Origin: Diogma glabrata
Taxonomy: Eukaryota > Arthropoda > Insecta > Diptera > Cylindrotomidae
Length of the DNA stretch: 64,000 nt
NCBI GenBank assembly: GCA_963693315.1
Contig: OY856187.1
Location: 48,254,485-48,318,484, forward strand
Direction: 5' to 3'
Shown: piece after piece, positions 35,576 to 48,099 of the stretch
Numbering within the stretch: the stretch's first letter is position 1
Layout of the letters: each line of letters starts with the position of its first letter
Program-made: the position numbers and the translations under genes
The notes under the pieces: model-generated
Databases searched by the model: none
Told to the model about the DNA's origin: nothing
The model's input: only the letters and a program-made list of their open reading frames with translations

Positions 35576-36741
35576 CGTACAACAAATACGAAAATGGGCT
35601 TAATTTTTCATACAACTTTGTATAAGAAATTTTGGCAATATTTTTGTTTCTTTTTGAGCCGCACCTAAGAATAATACTTTATATAATTTCAAAACCCCCG
35701 ATATAGAGGCCCGCTATACACTTGAGCTAAACTATGTGAACTATGCGAACTATGTTTTTTGTATACAACGTAATTATAAAAAAAACATTACGGAAACAAA
35801 TAATTTAAAAAAAGAAAATAAAAAAGGAACATTACATTCATTATATTTTGTTTAAAAAATATTATTCGCGTTAAAACATTATTTTTTTAAAAACATAAGT
35901 CGCGTTTTTTCTTCAGACAACTGTCCAGGACAGCGATTGTTTTATTTATATTTTTTCGTTCAAATAAAAATTATTTCAATTTTGATTGCATAAATATTAA
36001 ATATTTATCGGTTATCCATCCATTTTAATTAATCTCTTTAAAATAAATTGACAAATTAAATTTATTTTTACCAGTTCGCAACAAATCTTGTGTTTTATCG
36101 AGAGTAGTGAGCCTACATAAATAGAGAGTGGACAGGTAATTTTCGAAGTGGACTGTTCGAAAAAATTCAATATGGCGGCTGGACTGTTCGAAAGATTTTT
36201 ATCAAAGTATTAGTGTGTAAAATATACTATATATTTTTTGTTGTCAATGTCAATATTGCTAGCATGTTTTGCATTTTTAATAATAATAATAATGAATAAT
36301 AATAATATTTATTTGACAGTAAGCTATGAAAGCTTCTATTTACAGTAAATTACATCACATATGTCTCTTAATATTTACAACTTAATAATTTATATAAACT
36401 TTTACTTTAAAGTTAAGGGAGGAAATGATTACATTAGAATTATGAAAGATACGTAAACTATTGTATGATCTGACTAGATATGAATTTAGATGAACGAATA
36501 TCACAAAGTAACAAAAAATAAATCATTGCCTATTTATGTCTTAGTTTAATGCTTGGGGGATATTACTTTTACTTAGGTGCCAAGAATTTTTTTTTTAATT
36601 TGATATAGAATCACTCACTGAAGCGAATAAAACCAAAACGAGTTGTATATCAACACCAGGGGCCAAGATACAGGCCTTTGAAAAAAGCAAAATCTATAAA
36701 AAATTGCACTGTTTTCACAAATTTTTTTTCTATTTTAGCTT

Positions 36742-38346
36742 TATTTCCTATCATCAGCGTAGATGTGAAATTCAGAATTCGTTATGCAATTAGCTATGTC
36801 ATTTATGAAAAGCGAGAACAAGATTGGTCCTAGGCTAGGACGGATCCATGAGGAACACCACAGTGCAGTGACATTATTTCAGATAGAATATTAACAATTT
36901 GCGATCTGCCAGTCAAGTACGAATAAATGAGCCTGCAAGCAGAAGGTAAAAAATTAAAAAGAGATGAAAGTTTACGACAAAGTTTTTTATGGTTTATTGA
37001 ATCAAATGCTTTCGAAAAATCAAGCAGCGCAAGTACCGTGAACTTTTTTGCGTCTGCATTACGGCCTATATCATCTACAATGTGTAGTAGAGCTGCGGCT
37101 GTACTATGACTAATCCTATATGCTGATTGATGTTTACAAAGCAGTTTGTTTCTGTTCAAATATTGTACCATTGGTGTTTTTATTATAATCTCAAAAGCTT
37201 TAGAGAGAGTAGGCAAAGCACTTATTGGTCTAAGGTCAGACATAGACAGGATTTTTAACTTTAGGAATTGGTGTTATTTTAGCTGTTTTCCAACAAGTTG
37301 GAAAAAACGATTTAGTAATTATGTTATTGAAAATATATAAAAGAAAAGAAGAAATTTCAGGGAGAATTAATTTGATGAATTTTAATGAGATATTATCAAG
37401 ACCGCGTTAGATTTAATTGAATTGATAGCAAAGAACAATTGTTCATGTGATATATGTTCAAAATTTGGAATGTTAGCATCAATTTCCGGAAAAACAGGGT
37501 CAACATGCGAGTCATGTGAGGGTTGGATAGGAACGCAAACCTAATGATTTAAATAGCAGTAATAGCTATTTAAATCATTAGGTTTAAAATGAATTACCTG
37601 GTGTTCATTATCTTTGGCAATTCCAAGGCTTTTTACATTGTTCCAGAACATCTTAGGCGGCAGTTCAGGGTTTAGTTTTTTATTCAGATGTTCATATTTC
37701 GACTTCCGGATTGATGCAGTAACAATATTTCTCAGCCGTACATAGTTTATCCGGTTTTGATCAGAGCGAGTTCTGGCCCACTTATTGTATGCCCTAATTC
37801 GTTCTGTAATTTTTATTTTGATGTTAGTAGTGAACCATTCAGATTGTTTTAAATTAACATATATTTTCCTAATCGACGAATTCGAGTCGAATTTCGAACA
37901 TCTCAATTACTAGCATATTGAAATGCTCAAGTTGGCTGTCAATATCAGTCAAGTCATAAATTATATTCCACAGTAATCTTGTACAGTATGAGATAAGTTC
38001 TTCAATATTTACATTTTTATAATCTCGAAAAGTTATTATCTTCTGGGATTGATTTGGAATTGCATCATATGAGAAAAATACAAGGTCGTGATGAGATATT
38101 CCGGGGAGAGATATTTGATTACGAAAGTTTACTTTGTTGGTATTACATAACACAAGATCCAGCAAGGATGAGCTGGCTGACGAGAAATGAGTGGGTTCAG
38201 AATTAATTAGACTTACAGAGAATCCTTCTAGAATACTTTTAAATATTCCACATCCAGGTTTAGAAGAAAGCATATCATAATTAGAATTTAGCAATTTTCC
38301 ACTATAAAAAAGTCTCAATAAAGTTTGAATTGAATTGCACAACACT
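36742..38346 (-). pseudogene. LINE endonuclease/RT fragment in copy A
   Basis: Mirror image of the fragment in copy B at 41722-43326, with the same breaks. The motif details are given there. Confidence 0.8.
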
Positions 38347-38384
38347 TATTATTTAAAAAAAAAATTTCCCAGAAACGAATAATT

Positions 38385-38765
38385 CTATATTACCATGCTA
38401 ACAAAAATAAATACAAAGCCAAATACAATAAAATATAAAATATTTAACGTTGTTGATGATTGTGGTGGGGTTGGTGAAGTTTCCTGTATGGATTGAGGCG
38501 GTGGAGTTTTTTGTTTATCAACTCCATTCATCATTTTTGGTTCAACACCATTATTATTTACTACTTTATTCTTGTGTTTCTGTTTAGATGATTCGATGTC
38601 CACATTGCCGTTTTATCAATTACTTTAACAGATGAATTTTGATTAGATGATGATTCAGATTTAGTTTTATTTGAAAACAAAGCTCTACGTTCTTCTTCGA
38701 TTTTATTCTCGATATCATTTAATGTTTTCATAAAAATATTCCGACCACCTTTTAGAAGTTTTCTG
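38385..38765 (-). pseudogene. Captured gene piece with C-terminal membrane anchor, copy A
   Basis: Mirror of 41303-41683 in copy B: a charged helical segment, a frameshift, a Pro-rich linker and a final hydrophobic helix. Confidence 0.6.
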
Positions 38766-38932
38766 TTGAATTCAAACAATTACAGGTTGATGCTTACATT
38801 TTAAACAAAGATATTACCATGACCTTCAGTTCTACAATCAATGGAATGGAATAAAATCAAAAATAATATTAGGGAAACTTATTTTATGTATCTTAAATTT
38901 TGCACGAACATGAAACTTATTAAAATATTTAC

Positions 38933-39314
38933 CTAATGTTTCATAAGCCCTTGTTATACAGGTAATCATCTTCTGTTTTAATTTCTTCTTCTTGAGCTTT
39001 CCTTTTATCCGGATGATGTTTCAAAAGAAAAATGTCAATAATTACCGATGACTTTTTAAACCCAAAACAGCATAATGATCTTGATCCTGCCATTATTTTG
39101 GATCCAAACTTCTTAAATAATCAACATCAATAAATATATCGAGATCTTGATCAGTAACCTTTGTCGTTGAATTCTCCGAATTAATCAAACCTTGTCCATC
39201 GTTCGAGTGTCTTGTATGATATTTTATGTAATGTCTACCAACATTTTGTATTTGTTTTACAATTAATGGACTTATTAATGAAACCGTTCCAATATTCCAA
39301 CTACTACTCTCCAT
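38933..39314 (-). pseudogene. Captured DNAJC2/zuotin-like 5' gene part, copy A
   Basis: Same sequence as 40754-41135 in copy B, opposite strand, with the identical stop after LRSLDPK and the same frameshift. Confidence 0.75.
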
Positions 39315-39853
39315 TATCATCAAAATACAGAGATCTGATTGCACAAAATAAAAAAAGAAACCCGCGGTTTTAACCTCAAACACGTGGGATATTTTAATTA
39401 TAAATTCATACAATTAATACATTCAAAATTCACTACTAGCACTTAAAGCACGTAGGATTATAATAACTTAATTAATTATTATAAAAAAAATTTGATATTT
39501 TACATAATAAATCATTTTCACACTTTATATTTCGTTATATAATTATAATGAAATGTCAGTTTTAAATGTCAAATGACTTTTTTTGTTTTTGTTTACTTTC
39601 GAAATGGCGGCCATATTTTTCGAAAATCTATGGCGATTTGTATGTATTAGTACGAAATTTTGGACTTTGTTTTCATTTTTACAGATAATTTAGGATTTAT
39701 AAATTTTTTTCTTCTCTACAAAATTTAATTATAATTGCATATTAAGAGGCCCAAATGATTTTTTTGCAAATCTGAGACAATAGGCATTTTATTTAAAATT
39801 AACGGAAACTGTCAGTTTTAACCTGTCCACTCTCTGTTTATGTAGGCTCACTA

Positions 39854-40214
39854 GGCTGTCCAGGACAGAGAAAAATATTGGTAAAATACAGGGCAATTTT
39901 TAGAAATAAATTGAAGCTAACTTCAACTGAATATTTTGACAATCGCCATTAATGTTTGTTTACGCTTGTGTTATATTGGTTTATTTCATGAAGAGCCATA
40001 TATTTTATATTTAAACGACGAGATTCGAACTAAAAAAAAAATTAAATTAAAGAATAAATTTAATTTTTAGTTTTGTACGTATATACGTATGTACATATAT
40101 GTAATGTTTTTGACATCTAAAAATAAACATACATGAAGATAGTGTTAGTTTAAAAAATACTACTAAAAATGTCCCATTGTTTATTTCCCTCACCTGTTCT
40201 GAACTGCTCTCGAT
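39854..40214. other. Spacer between inverted copies A and B
   Basis: 361 bp of non-coding sequence, likely part of the outer element. It contains CTGTCCAGGACAG, also present in the left flank (35921-35933). It is repeated unchanged by eye at 44627-44987. In a transcript across A and B it would form the loop. Confidence 0.7.
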
Positions 40215-40753
40215 TAGTGAGCCTACATAAACAGAGAGTGGACAGGTTAAAACTGACAGTTTCCGTTAATTTTAAATAAAATGCCTATTGTCTCAGATTT
40301 GCAAAAAAATCATTTGGGCCTCTTAATATGCAATTATAATTAAATTTTGTAGAGAAGAAAAAAATTTATAAATCCTAAATTATCTGTAAAAATGAAAACA
40401 AAGTCCAAAATTTCGTACTAATACATACAAATCGCCATAGATTTTCGAAAAATATGGCCGCCATTTCGAAAGTAAACAAAAACAAAAAAAGTCATTTGAC
40501 ATTTAAAACTGACATTTCATTATAATTATATAACGAAATATAAAGTGTGAAAATGATTTATTATGTAAAATATCAAATTTTTTTTATAATAATTAATTAA
40601 GTTATTATAATCCTACGTGCTTTAAGTGCTAGTAGTGAATTTTGAATGTATTAATTGTATGAATTTATAATTAAAATATCCCACGTGTTTGAGGTTAAAA
40701 CCGCGGGTTTCTTTTTTTATTTTGTGCAATCAGATCTCTGTATTTTGATGATA

Positions 40754-41135
40754 ATGGAGAGTAGTAGTTGGAATATTGGAACGGTTTCATTAATAAGTCC
40801 ATTAATTGTAAAACAAATACAAAATGTTGGTAGACATTACATAAAATATCATACAAGACACTCGAACGATGGACAAGGTTTGATTAATTCGGAGAATTCA
40901 ACGACAAAGGTTACTGATCAAGATCTCGATATATTTATTGATGTTGATTATTTAAGAAGTTTGGATCCAAAATAATGGCAGGATCAAGATCATTATGCTG
41001 TTTTGGGTTTAAAAAGTCATCGGTAATTATTGACATTTTTCTTTTGAAACATCATCCGGATAAAAGGAAAGCTCAAGAAGAAGAAATTAAAACAGAAGAT
41101 GATTACCTGTATAACAAGGGCTTATGAAACATTAG
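40754..41135 (+). pseudogene. DNAJC2: Captured DNAJC2/zuotin-like 5' gene part, copy B
   Basis: DNAJC2 (MPP11/ZRF1, yeast zuotin) is a ribosome-associated J-protein. From ATG 40754 the frame gives MESSSWNIGTV, then VGRHYIKYHTR, matching the family's N-terminal 'VGRWFExxxKRR' region, and YLRSLDPK, followed by a stop where the family has an acidic residue. It continues WQDQDHYAVLGLKK, the start of the J domain, and after a deletion LLKHHPDKRKAQEEE with the invariant HPD motif, then DDY. A roughly 5-base deletion shifts the frame before CITRAYETLG, and a splice donor GTAAAT follows at 41136. Helix II of the J domain is largely replaced. The donor and following intron-like sequence show DNA-level capture, not reverse transcription. 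Non-functional as a protein. Confidence 0.8.
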
Positions 41136-41302
41136 GTAAATATTTTAATAAGTTTCATGTTCGTGCAAAATTTAAGATACATAAAATAAGTTTCCCTAAT
41201 ATTATTTTTGATTTTATTCCATTCCATTGATTGTAGAACTGAAGGTCATGGTAATATCTTTGTTTAAAATGTAAGCATCAACCTGTAATTGTTTGAATTC
41301 AA
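41136..41302 (+). other. Intron-like sequence inside copy B
   Basis: Begins GTAAAT after the J-domain piece and contains acceptor-like TTGATTGTAG (about 41228-41237) and TGAATTCAACAG (ending 41304). It is consistent with retained host introns. Confidence 0.5.
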
Positions 41303-41683
41303 CAGAAAACTTCTAAAAGGTGGTCGGAATATTTTTATGAAAACATTAAATGATATCGAGAATAAAATCGAAGAAGAACGTAGAGCTTTGTTTTCAAATA
41401 AAACTAAATCTGAATCATCATCTAATCAAAATTCATCTGTTAAAGTAATTGATAAAACGGCAATGTGGACATCGAATCATCTAAACAGAAACACAAGAAT
41501 AAAGTAGTAAATAATAATGGTGTTGAACCAAAAATGATGAATGGAGTTGATAAACAAAAAACTCCACCGCCTCAATCCATACAGGAAACTTCACCAACCC
41601 CACCACAATCATCAACAACGTTAAATATTTTATATTTTATTGTATTTGGCTTTGTATTTATTTTTGTTAGCATGGTAATATAG
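41303..41683 (+). pseudogene. Captured gene piece with C-terminal membrane anchor, copy B
   Basis: The first frame encodes NRKLLKGGRNIFMKTLNDIE and a charged, Ser-rich stretch (ERRALFSNKTKSESSS). A one-base shift near 41462 leads to a second frame with DIESSKQKHKN, a Pro-rich linker (QKTPPPQSIQETSPTPPQ) and a terminal hydrophobic helix LNILYFIVFGFVFIFVSMVI ending at the stop. This is the layout of a tail-anchored membrane protein. I do not recognise the family, and it is not part of DNAJC2. It may be the terminal exon of a neighbouring host gene captured in the same event. Confidence 0.55.
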
Positions 41684-41721
41684 AATTATTCGTTTCTGGG
41701 AAATTTTTTTTTTAAATAATA

Positions 41722-43326
41722 AGTGTTGTGCAATTCAATTCAAACTTTATTGAGACTTTTTTATAGTGGAAAATTGCTAAATTCTAATTATGATATGCTT
41801 TCTTCTAAACCTGGATGTGGAATATTTAAAAGTATTCTAGAAGGATTCTCTGTAAGTCTAATTAATTCTGAACCCACTCATTTCTCGTCAGCCAGCTCAT
41901 CCTTGCTGGATCTTGTGTTATGTAATACCAACAAAGTAAACTTTCGTAATCAAATATCTCTCCCCGGAATATCTCATCACGACCTTGTATTTTTCTCATA
42001 TGATGCAATTCCAAATCAATCCCAGAAGATAATAACTTTTCGAGATTATAAAAATGTAAATATTGAAGAACTTATCTCATACTGTACAAGATTACTGTGG
42101 AATATAATTTATGACTTGACTGATATTGACAGCCAACTTGAGCATTTCAATATGCTAGTAATTGAGATGTTCGAAATTCGACTCGAATTCGTCGATTAGG
42201 AAAATATATGTTAATTTAAAACAATCTGAATGGTTCACTACTAACATCAAAATAAAAATTACAGAACGAATTAGGGCATACAATAAGTGGGCCAGAACTC
42301 GCTCTGATCAAAACCGGATAAACTATGTACGGCTGAGAAATATTGTTACTGCATCAATCCGGAAGTCGAAATATGAACATCTGAATAAAAAACTAAACCC
42401 TGAACTGCCGCCTAAGATGTTCTGGAACAATGTAAAAAGCCTTGGAATTGCCAAAGATAATGAACACCAGGTAATTCATTTTAAACCTAATGATTTAAAT
42501 AGCTATTACTGCTATTTAAATCATTAGGTTTGCGTTCCTATCCAACCCTCACATGACTCGCATGTTGACCCTGTTTTTCCGGAAATTGATGCTAACATTC
42601 CAAATTTTGAACATATATCACATGAACAATTGTTCTTTGCTATCAATTCAATTAAATCTAACGCGGTCTTGATAATATCTCATTAAAATTCATCAAATTA
42701 ATTCTCCCTGAAATTTCTTCTTTTCTTTTATATATTTTCAATAACATAATTACTAAATCGTTTTTTCCAACTTGTTGGAAAACAGCTAAAATAACACCAA
42801 TTCCTAAAGTTAAAAATCCTGTCTATGTCTGACCTTAGACCAATAAGTGCTTTGCCTACTCTCTCTAAAGCTTTTGAGATTATAATAAAAACACCAATGG
42901 TACAATATTTGAACAGAAACAAACTGCTTTGTAAACATCAATCAGCATATAGGATTAGTCATAGTACAGCCGCAGCTCTACTACACATTGTAGATGATAT
43001 AGGCCGTAATGCAGACGCAAAAAAGTTCACGGTACTTGCGCTGCTTGATTTTTCGAAAGCATTTGATTCAATAAACCATAAAAAACTTTGTCGTAAACTT
43101 TCATCTCTTTTTAATTTTTTACCTTCTGCTTGCAGGCTCATTTATTCGTACTTGACTGGCAGATCGCAAATTGTTAATATTCTATCTGAAATAATGTCAC
43201 TGCACTGTGGTGTTCCTCATGGATCCGTCCTAGCCTAGGACCAATCTTGTTCTCGCTTTTCATAAATGACATAGCTAATTGCATAACGAATTCTGAATTT
43301 CACATCTACGCTGATGATAGGAAATA
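41722..43326 (+). pseudogene. LINE endonuclease/RT fragment in copy B
   Basis: The first frame (to 42199) holds the endonuclease C-terminus (NSEPTHF, SSLLDLVLCN, GISHHDLVFFSYD). The second (42195-42527) holds the linker with RIRAYNKWARTRS and PPKMFWNNVK. The third (42825-43238) holds the start of RT: LRPISALPTLSKAFE, SAYRISHSTAAALL, motif A LLDFSKAFDSINH and GVPHGS. A final piece shows the catalytic YADD at about 43307, after which similarity ends. The family is related to the fragment at 62866-63425. It is 5'- and 3'-truncated with several frame breaks. It probably inserted before the 3.7 kb element amplified, since all copies share it. Confidence 0.85.
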
Positions 43327-43963
43327 AAGCTAAAATAGAAAAAAAATTTGTGAAAACAGTGCAATTTTTTATAGATTTTGCTTTTTTCAAAGGCCTGTAT
43401 CTTGGCCCCTGGTGTTGATATACAACTCGTTTTGGTTTTATTCGCTTCAGTGAGTGATTCTATATCAAATTAAAAAAAAAATTCTTGGCACCTAAGTAAA
43501 AGTAATATCCCCCAAGCATTAAACTAAGACATAAATAGGCAATGATTTATTTTTTGTTACTTTGTGATATTCGTTCATCTAAATTCATATCTAGTCAGAT
43601 CATACAATAGTTTACGTATCTTTCATAATTCTAATGTAATCATTTCCTCCCTTAACTTTAAAGTAAAAGTTTATATAAATTATTAAGTTGTAAATATTAA
43701 GAGACATATGTGATGTAATTTACTGTAAATAGAAGCTTTCATAGCTTACTGTCAAATAAATATTATTATTATTCATTATTATTATTATTAAAAATGCAAA
43801 ACATGCTAGCAATATTGACATTGACAACAAAAAATATATAGTATATTTTACACACTAATACTTTGATAAAAATCTTTCGAACAGTCCAGCCGCCATATTG
43901 AATTTTTTCGAACAGTCCACTTCGAAAATTACCTGTCCACTCTCTATTTATGTAGGCTCACTA

Positions 43964-44624
43964 CTTGTCCATCGTTCGAGTGTCTTGTATGATATTTTAT
44001 GTAATGTCTACCAACATTTTGTATTTGTTTTACAATTAATGGACTTATTAATGAAACCGTTCCAATATTCCAACTACTACTCTCCATTATCATCAAAATA
44101 CAGAGATCTGATTGCACAAAATAAAAAAAGAAACCCGCGGTTTTAACCTCAAACACGTGGGATATTTTAATTATAAATTCATACAATTAATACATTCAAA
44201 ATTCACTACTAGCACTTAAAGCACGTAGGATTATAATAACTTAATTAATTATTATAAAAAAAATTTGATATTTTACATAATAAATCATTTTCACACTTTA
44301 TATTTCGTTATATAATTATAATGAAATGTCAGTTTTAAATGTCAAATGACTTTTTTTGTTTTTGTTTACTTTCGAAATGGCGGCCATATTTTTCGAAAAT
44401 CTATGGCGATTTGTATGTATTAGTACGAAATTTTGGACTTTGTTTTCATTTTTACAGATAATTTAGGATTTATAAATTTTTTTCTTCTCTACAAAATTTA
44501 ATTATAATTGCATATTAAGAGGCCCAAATGATTTTTTTGCAAATCTGAGACAATAGGCATTTTATTTAAAATTAACGGAAACTGTCAGTTTTAACCTGTC
44601 CACTCTCTGTTTATGTAGGCTCAC
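43964..44624 (-). mobile_element. Truncated inner element (A'), minus orientation
   Basis: Identical by eye to 39191-39851, i.e. the terminal 661 bp of copy A with its inverted repeat. It begins abruptly after the TA that closes copy B. It contains only the beginning of the DNAJC2-like frame (complement of about 43964-44087). It marks the junction of a 4773 bp tandem duplication. Confidence 0.85.
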
Positions 44625-44626
44625 TA

Positions 44627-44987
44627 GGCTGTCCAGGACAGAGAAAAATATTGGTAAAATACAGGGCAATTTTTAGAAATAAATTGAAGCTAACTTCAAC
44701 TGAATATTTTGACAATCGCCATTAATGTTTGTTTACGCTTGTGTTATATTGGTTTATTTCATGAAGAGCCATATATTTTATATTTAAACGACGAGATTCG
44801 AACTAAAAAAAAAATTAAATTAAAGAATAAATTTAATTTTTAGTTTTGTACGTATATACGTATGTACATATATGTAATGTTTTTGACATCTAAAAATAAA
44901 CATACATGAAGATAGTGTTAGTTTAAAAAATACTACTAAAAATGTCCCATTGTTTATTTCCCTCACCTGTTCTGAACTGCTCTCGAT
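44627..44987. other. Second copy of the 361 bp spacer
   Basis: Repeats 39854-40214 at an offset of 4773 bp; no difference was seen by eye. Confidence 0.8.
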
Positions 44988-45526
44988 TAGTGAGCCTACA
45001 TAAACAGAGAGTGGACAGGTTAAAACTGACAGTTTCCGTTAATTTTAAATAAAATGCCTATTGTCTCAGATTTGCAAAAAAATCATTTGGGCCTCTTAAT
45101 ATGCAATTATAATTAAATTTTGTAGAGAAGAAAAAAATTTATAAATCCTAAATTATCTGTAAAAATGAAAACAAAGTCCAAAATTTCGTACTAATACATA
45201 CAAATCGCCATAGATTTTCGAAAAATATGGCCGCCATTTCGAAAGTAAACAAAAACAAAAAAAGTCATTTGACATTTAAAACTGACATTTCATTATAATT
45301 ATATAACGAAATATAAAGTGTGAAAATGATTTATTATGTAAAATATCAAATTTTTTTTATAATAATTAATTAAGTTATTATAATCCTACGTGCTTTAAGT
45401 GCTAGTAGTGAATTTTGAATGTATTAATTGTATGAATTTATAATTAAAATATCCCACGTGTTTGAGGTTAAAACCGCGGGTTTCTTTTTTTATTTTGTGC
45501 AATCAGATCTCTGTATTTTGATGATA

Positions 45527-45908
45527 ATGGAGAGTAGTAGTTGGAATATTGGAACGGTTTCATTAATAAGTCCATTAATTGTAAAACAAATACAAAATGT
45601 TGGTAGACATTACATAAAATATCATACAAGACACTCGAACGATGGACAAGGTTTGATTAATTCGGAGAATTCAACGACAAAGGTTACTGATCAAGATCTC
45701 GATATATTTATTGATGTTGATTATTTAAGAAGTTTGGATCCAAAATAATGGCAGGATCAAGATCATTATGCTGTTTTGGGTTTAAAAAGTCATCGGTAAT
45801 TATTGACATTTTTCTTTTGAAACATCATCCGGATAAAAGGAAAGCTCAAGAAGAAGAAATTAAAACAGAAGATGATTACCTGTATAACAAGGGCTTATGA
45901 AACATTAG
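45527..45908 (+). pseudogene. Captured DNAJC2/zuotin-like 5' gene part, copy C
   Basis: Third copy of the J-protein segment, carrying the same stop and frameshift as copies A and B, so these lesions predate the amplification. Confidence 0.75.
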
Positions 45909-46075
45909 GTAAATATTTTAATAAGTTTCATGTTCGTGCAAAATTTAAGATACATAAAATAAGTTTCCCTAATATTATTTTTGATTTTATTCCATTCCAT
46001 TGATTGTAGAACTGAAGGTCATGGTAATATCTTTGTTTAAAATGTAAGCATCAACCTGTAATTGTTTGAATTCAA

Positions 46076-46456
46076 CAGAAAACTTCTAAAAGGTGGTCGG
46101 AATATTTTTATGAAAACATTAAATGATATCGAGAATAAAATCGAAGAAGAACGTAGAGCTTTGTTTTCAAATAAAACTAAATCTGAATCATCATCTAATC
46201 AAAATTCATCTGTTAAAGTAATTGATAAAACGGCAATGTGGACATCGAATCATCTAAACAGAAACACAAGAATAAAGTAGTAAATAATAATGGTGTTGAA
46301 CCAAAAATGATGAATGGAGTTGATAAACAAAAAACTCCACCGCCTCAATCCATACAGGAAACTTCACCAACCCCACCACAATCATCAACAACGTTAAATA
46401 TTTTATATTTTATTGTATTTGGCTTTGTATTTATTTTTGTTAGCATGGTAATATAG
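46076..46456 (+). pseudogene. Captured gene piece with membrane anchor, copy C
   Basis: Same as 41303-41683, with the same one-base shift. Confidence 0.55.
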
Positions 46457-46494
46457 AATTATTCGTTTCTGGGAAATTTTTTTTTTAAATAATA

Positions 46495-48099
46495 AGTGTT
46501 GTGCAATTCAATTCAAACTTTATTGAGACTTTTTTATAGTGGAAAATTGCTAAATTCTAATTATGATATGCTTTCTTCTAAACCTGGATGTGGAATATTT
46601 AAAAGTATTCTAGAAGGATTCTCTGTAAGTCTAATTAATTCTGAACCCACTCATTTCTCGTCAGCCAGCTCATCCTTGCTGGATCTTGTGTTATGTAATA
46701 CCAACAAAGTAAACTTTCGTAATCAAATATCTCTCCCCGGAATATCTCATCACGACCTTGTATTTTTCTCATATGATGCAATTCCAAATCAATCCCAGAA
46801 GATAATAACTTTTCGAGATTATAAAAATGTAAATATTGAAGAACTTATCTCATACTGTACAAGATTACTGTGGAATATAATTTATGACTTGACTGATATT
46901 GACAGCCAACTTGAGCATTTCAATATGCTAGTAATTGAGATGTTCGAAATTCGACTCGAATTCGTCGATTAGGAAAATATATGTTAATTTAAAACAATCT
47001 GAATGGTTCACTACTAACATCAAAATAAAAATTACAGAACGAATTAGGGCATACAATAAGTGGGCCAGAACTCGCTCTGATCAAAACCGGATAAACTATG
47101 TACGGCTGAGAAATATTGTTACTGCATCAATCCGGAAGTCGAAATATGAACATCTGAATAAAAAACTAAACCCTGAACTGCCGCCTAAGATGTTCTGGAA
47201 CAATGTAAAAAGCCTTGGAATTGCCAAAGATAATGAACACCAGGTAATTCATTTTAAACCTAATGATTTAAATAGCTATTACTGCTATTTAAATCATTAG
47301 GTTTGCGTTCCTATCCAACCCTCACATGACTCGCATGTTGACCCTGTTTTTCCGGAAATTGATGCTAACATTCCAAATTTTGAACATATATCACATGAAC
47401 AATTGTTCTTTGCTATCAATTCAATTAAATCTAACGCGGTCTTGATAATATCTCACTAAAATTCATCAAATTAATTCTCCCTGAAATTTCTTCTTTTCTT
47501 TTATATATTTTCAATAACATAATTACTAAATCGTTTTTTCCAACTTGTTGGAAAACAGCTAAAATAACACCAATTCCTAAAGTTAAAAATCCTGTCTATG
47601 TCTGACCTTAGACCAATAAGTGCTTTGCCTACTCTCTCTAAAGCTTTTGAGATTATAATAAAAACACCAATGGTACAATATTTGAACAGAAACAAACTGC
47701 TTTGTAAACATCAATCAGCATATAGGATTAGTCATAGTACAGCCGCAGCTCTACTACACATTGTAGATGATATAGGCCGTAATGCAGACGCAAAAAAGTT
47801 CACGGTACTTGCGCTGCTTGATTTTTCGAAAGCATTTGATTCAATAAACCATAAAAAACTTTGTCGTAAACTTTCATCTCTTTTTAATTTTTTACCTTCT
47901 GCTTGCAGGCTCATTTATTCGTACTTGACTGGCAGATCGCAAATTGTTAATATTCTATCTGAAATAATGTCACTGCACTGTGGTGTTCCTCATGGATCCG
48001 TCCTAGCCTAGGACCAATCTTGTTCTCGCTTTTCATAAATGACATAGCTAATTGCATAACGAATTCTGAATTTCACATCTACGCTGATGATAGGAAATA
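46495..48099 (+). pseudogene. LINE endonuclease/RT fragment in copy C
   Basis: Same breaks as in copy B; the single noticed substitution of copy C lies in this part. Confidence 0.8.

Larger units (their letters stand above)
36107..39851 (-). mobile_element. Inner TIR element copy A (3745 bp), minus orientation
   Basis: Terminal inverted repeats of about 32 bp (GTGAGCCTACATAAA(T/C)AGAGA...GGACAGG) with one mismatch, flanked by TA on both sides (36105-36106, 39852-39853). Contents, minus strand from right to left: a DNAJC2-like segment, a membrane-anchor segment, a LINE RT fragment. Length equals copies B and C exactly. No transposase is present, so it must be mobilised by another element. TA target duplication suggests, but does not prove, a Tc1/mariner-type or related enzyme. 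Confidence 0.85.
40217..43961 (+). mobile_element. Inner TIR element copy B (3745 bp), plus orientation
   Basis: Same length and, by translated comparison, the same sequence as copy A in opposite orientation; TA at 40215-40216 and 43962-43963. The left 500 bp look like a gene's upstream region (an ATGGCCGCCAT palindrome near 40455, then an AT-rich leader) leading into the J-protein segment. The right 600 bp are non-coding and contain TTCGAACAGTCCA twice near 43877-43921. Confidence 0.85.

Noticed and set aside
40655..40975. A functional J-protein in the 3.7 kb element
   Set aside because: An in-frame stop before the J domain and a deletion inside it are present in every copy.
36107..43961. 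Inverted repeat as a simple sequencing-hairpin artefact
   Set aside because: Not excluded, but less likely: the symmetry ends exactly at TIRs with TA borders, the 361 bp spacer is not palindromic and the outer flanks differ. Kept as a caveat.
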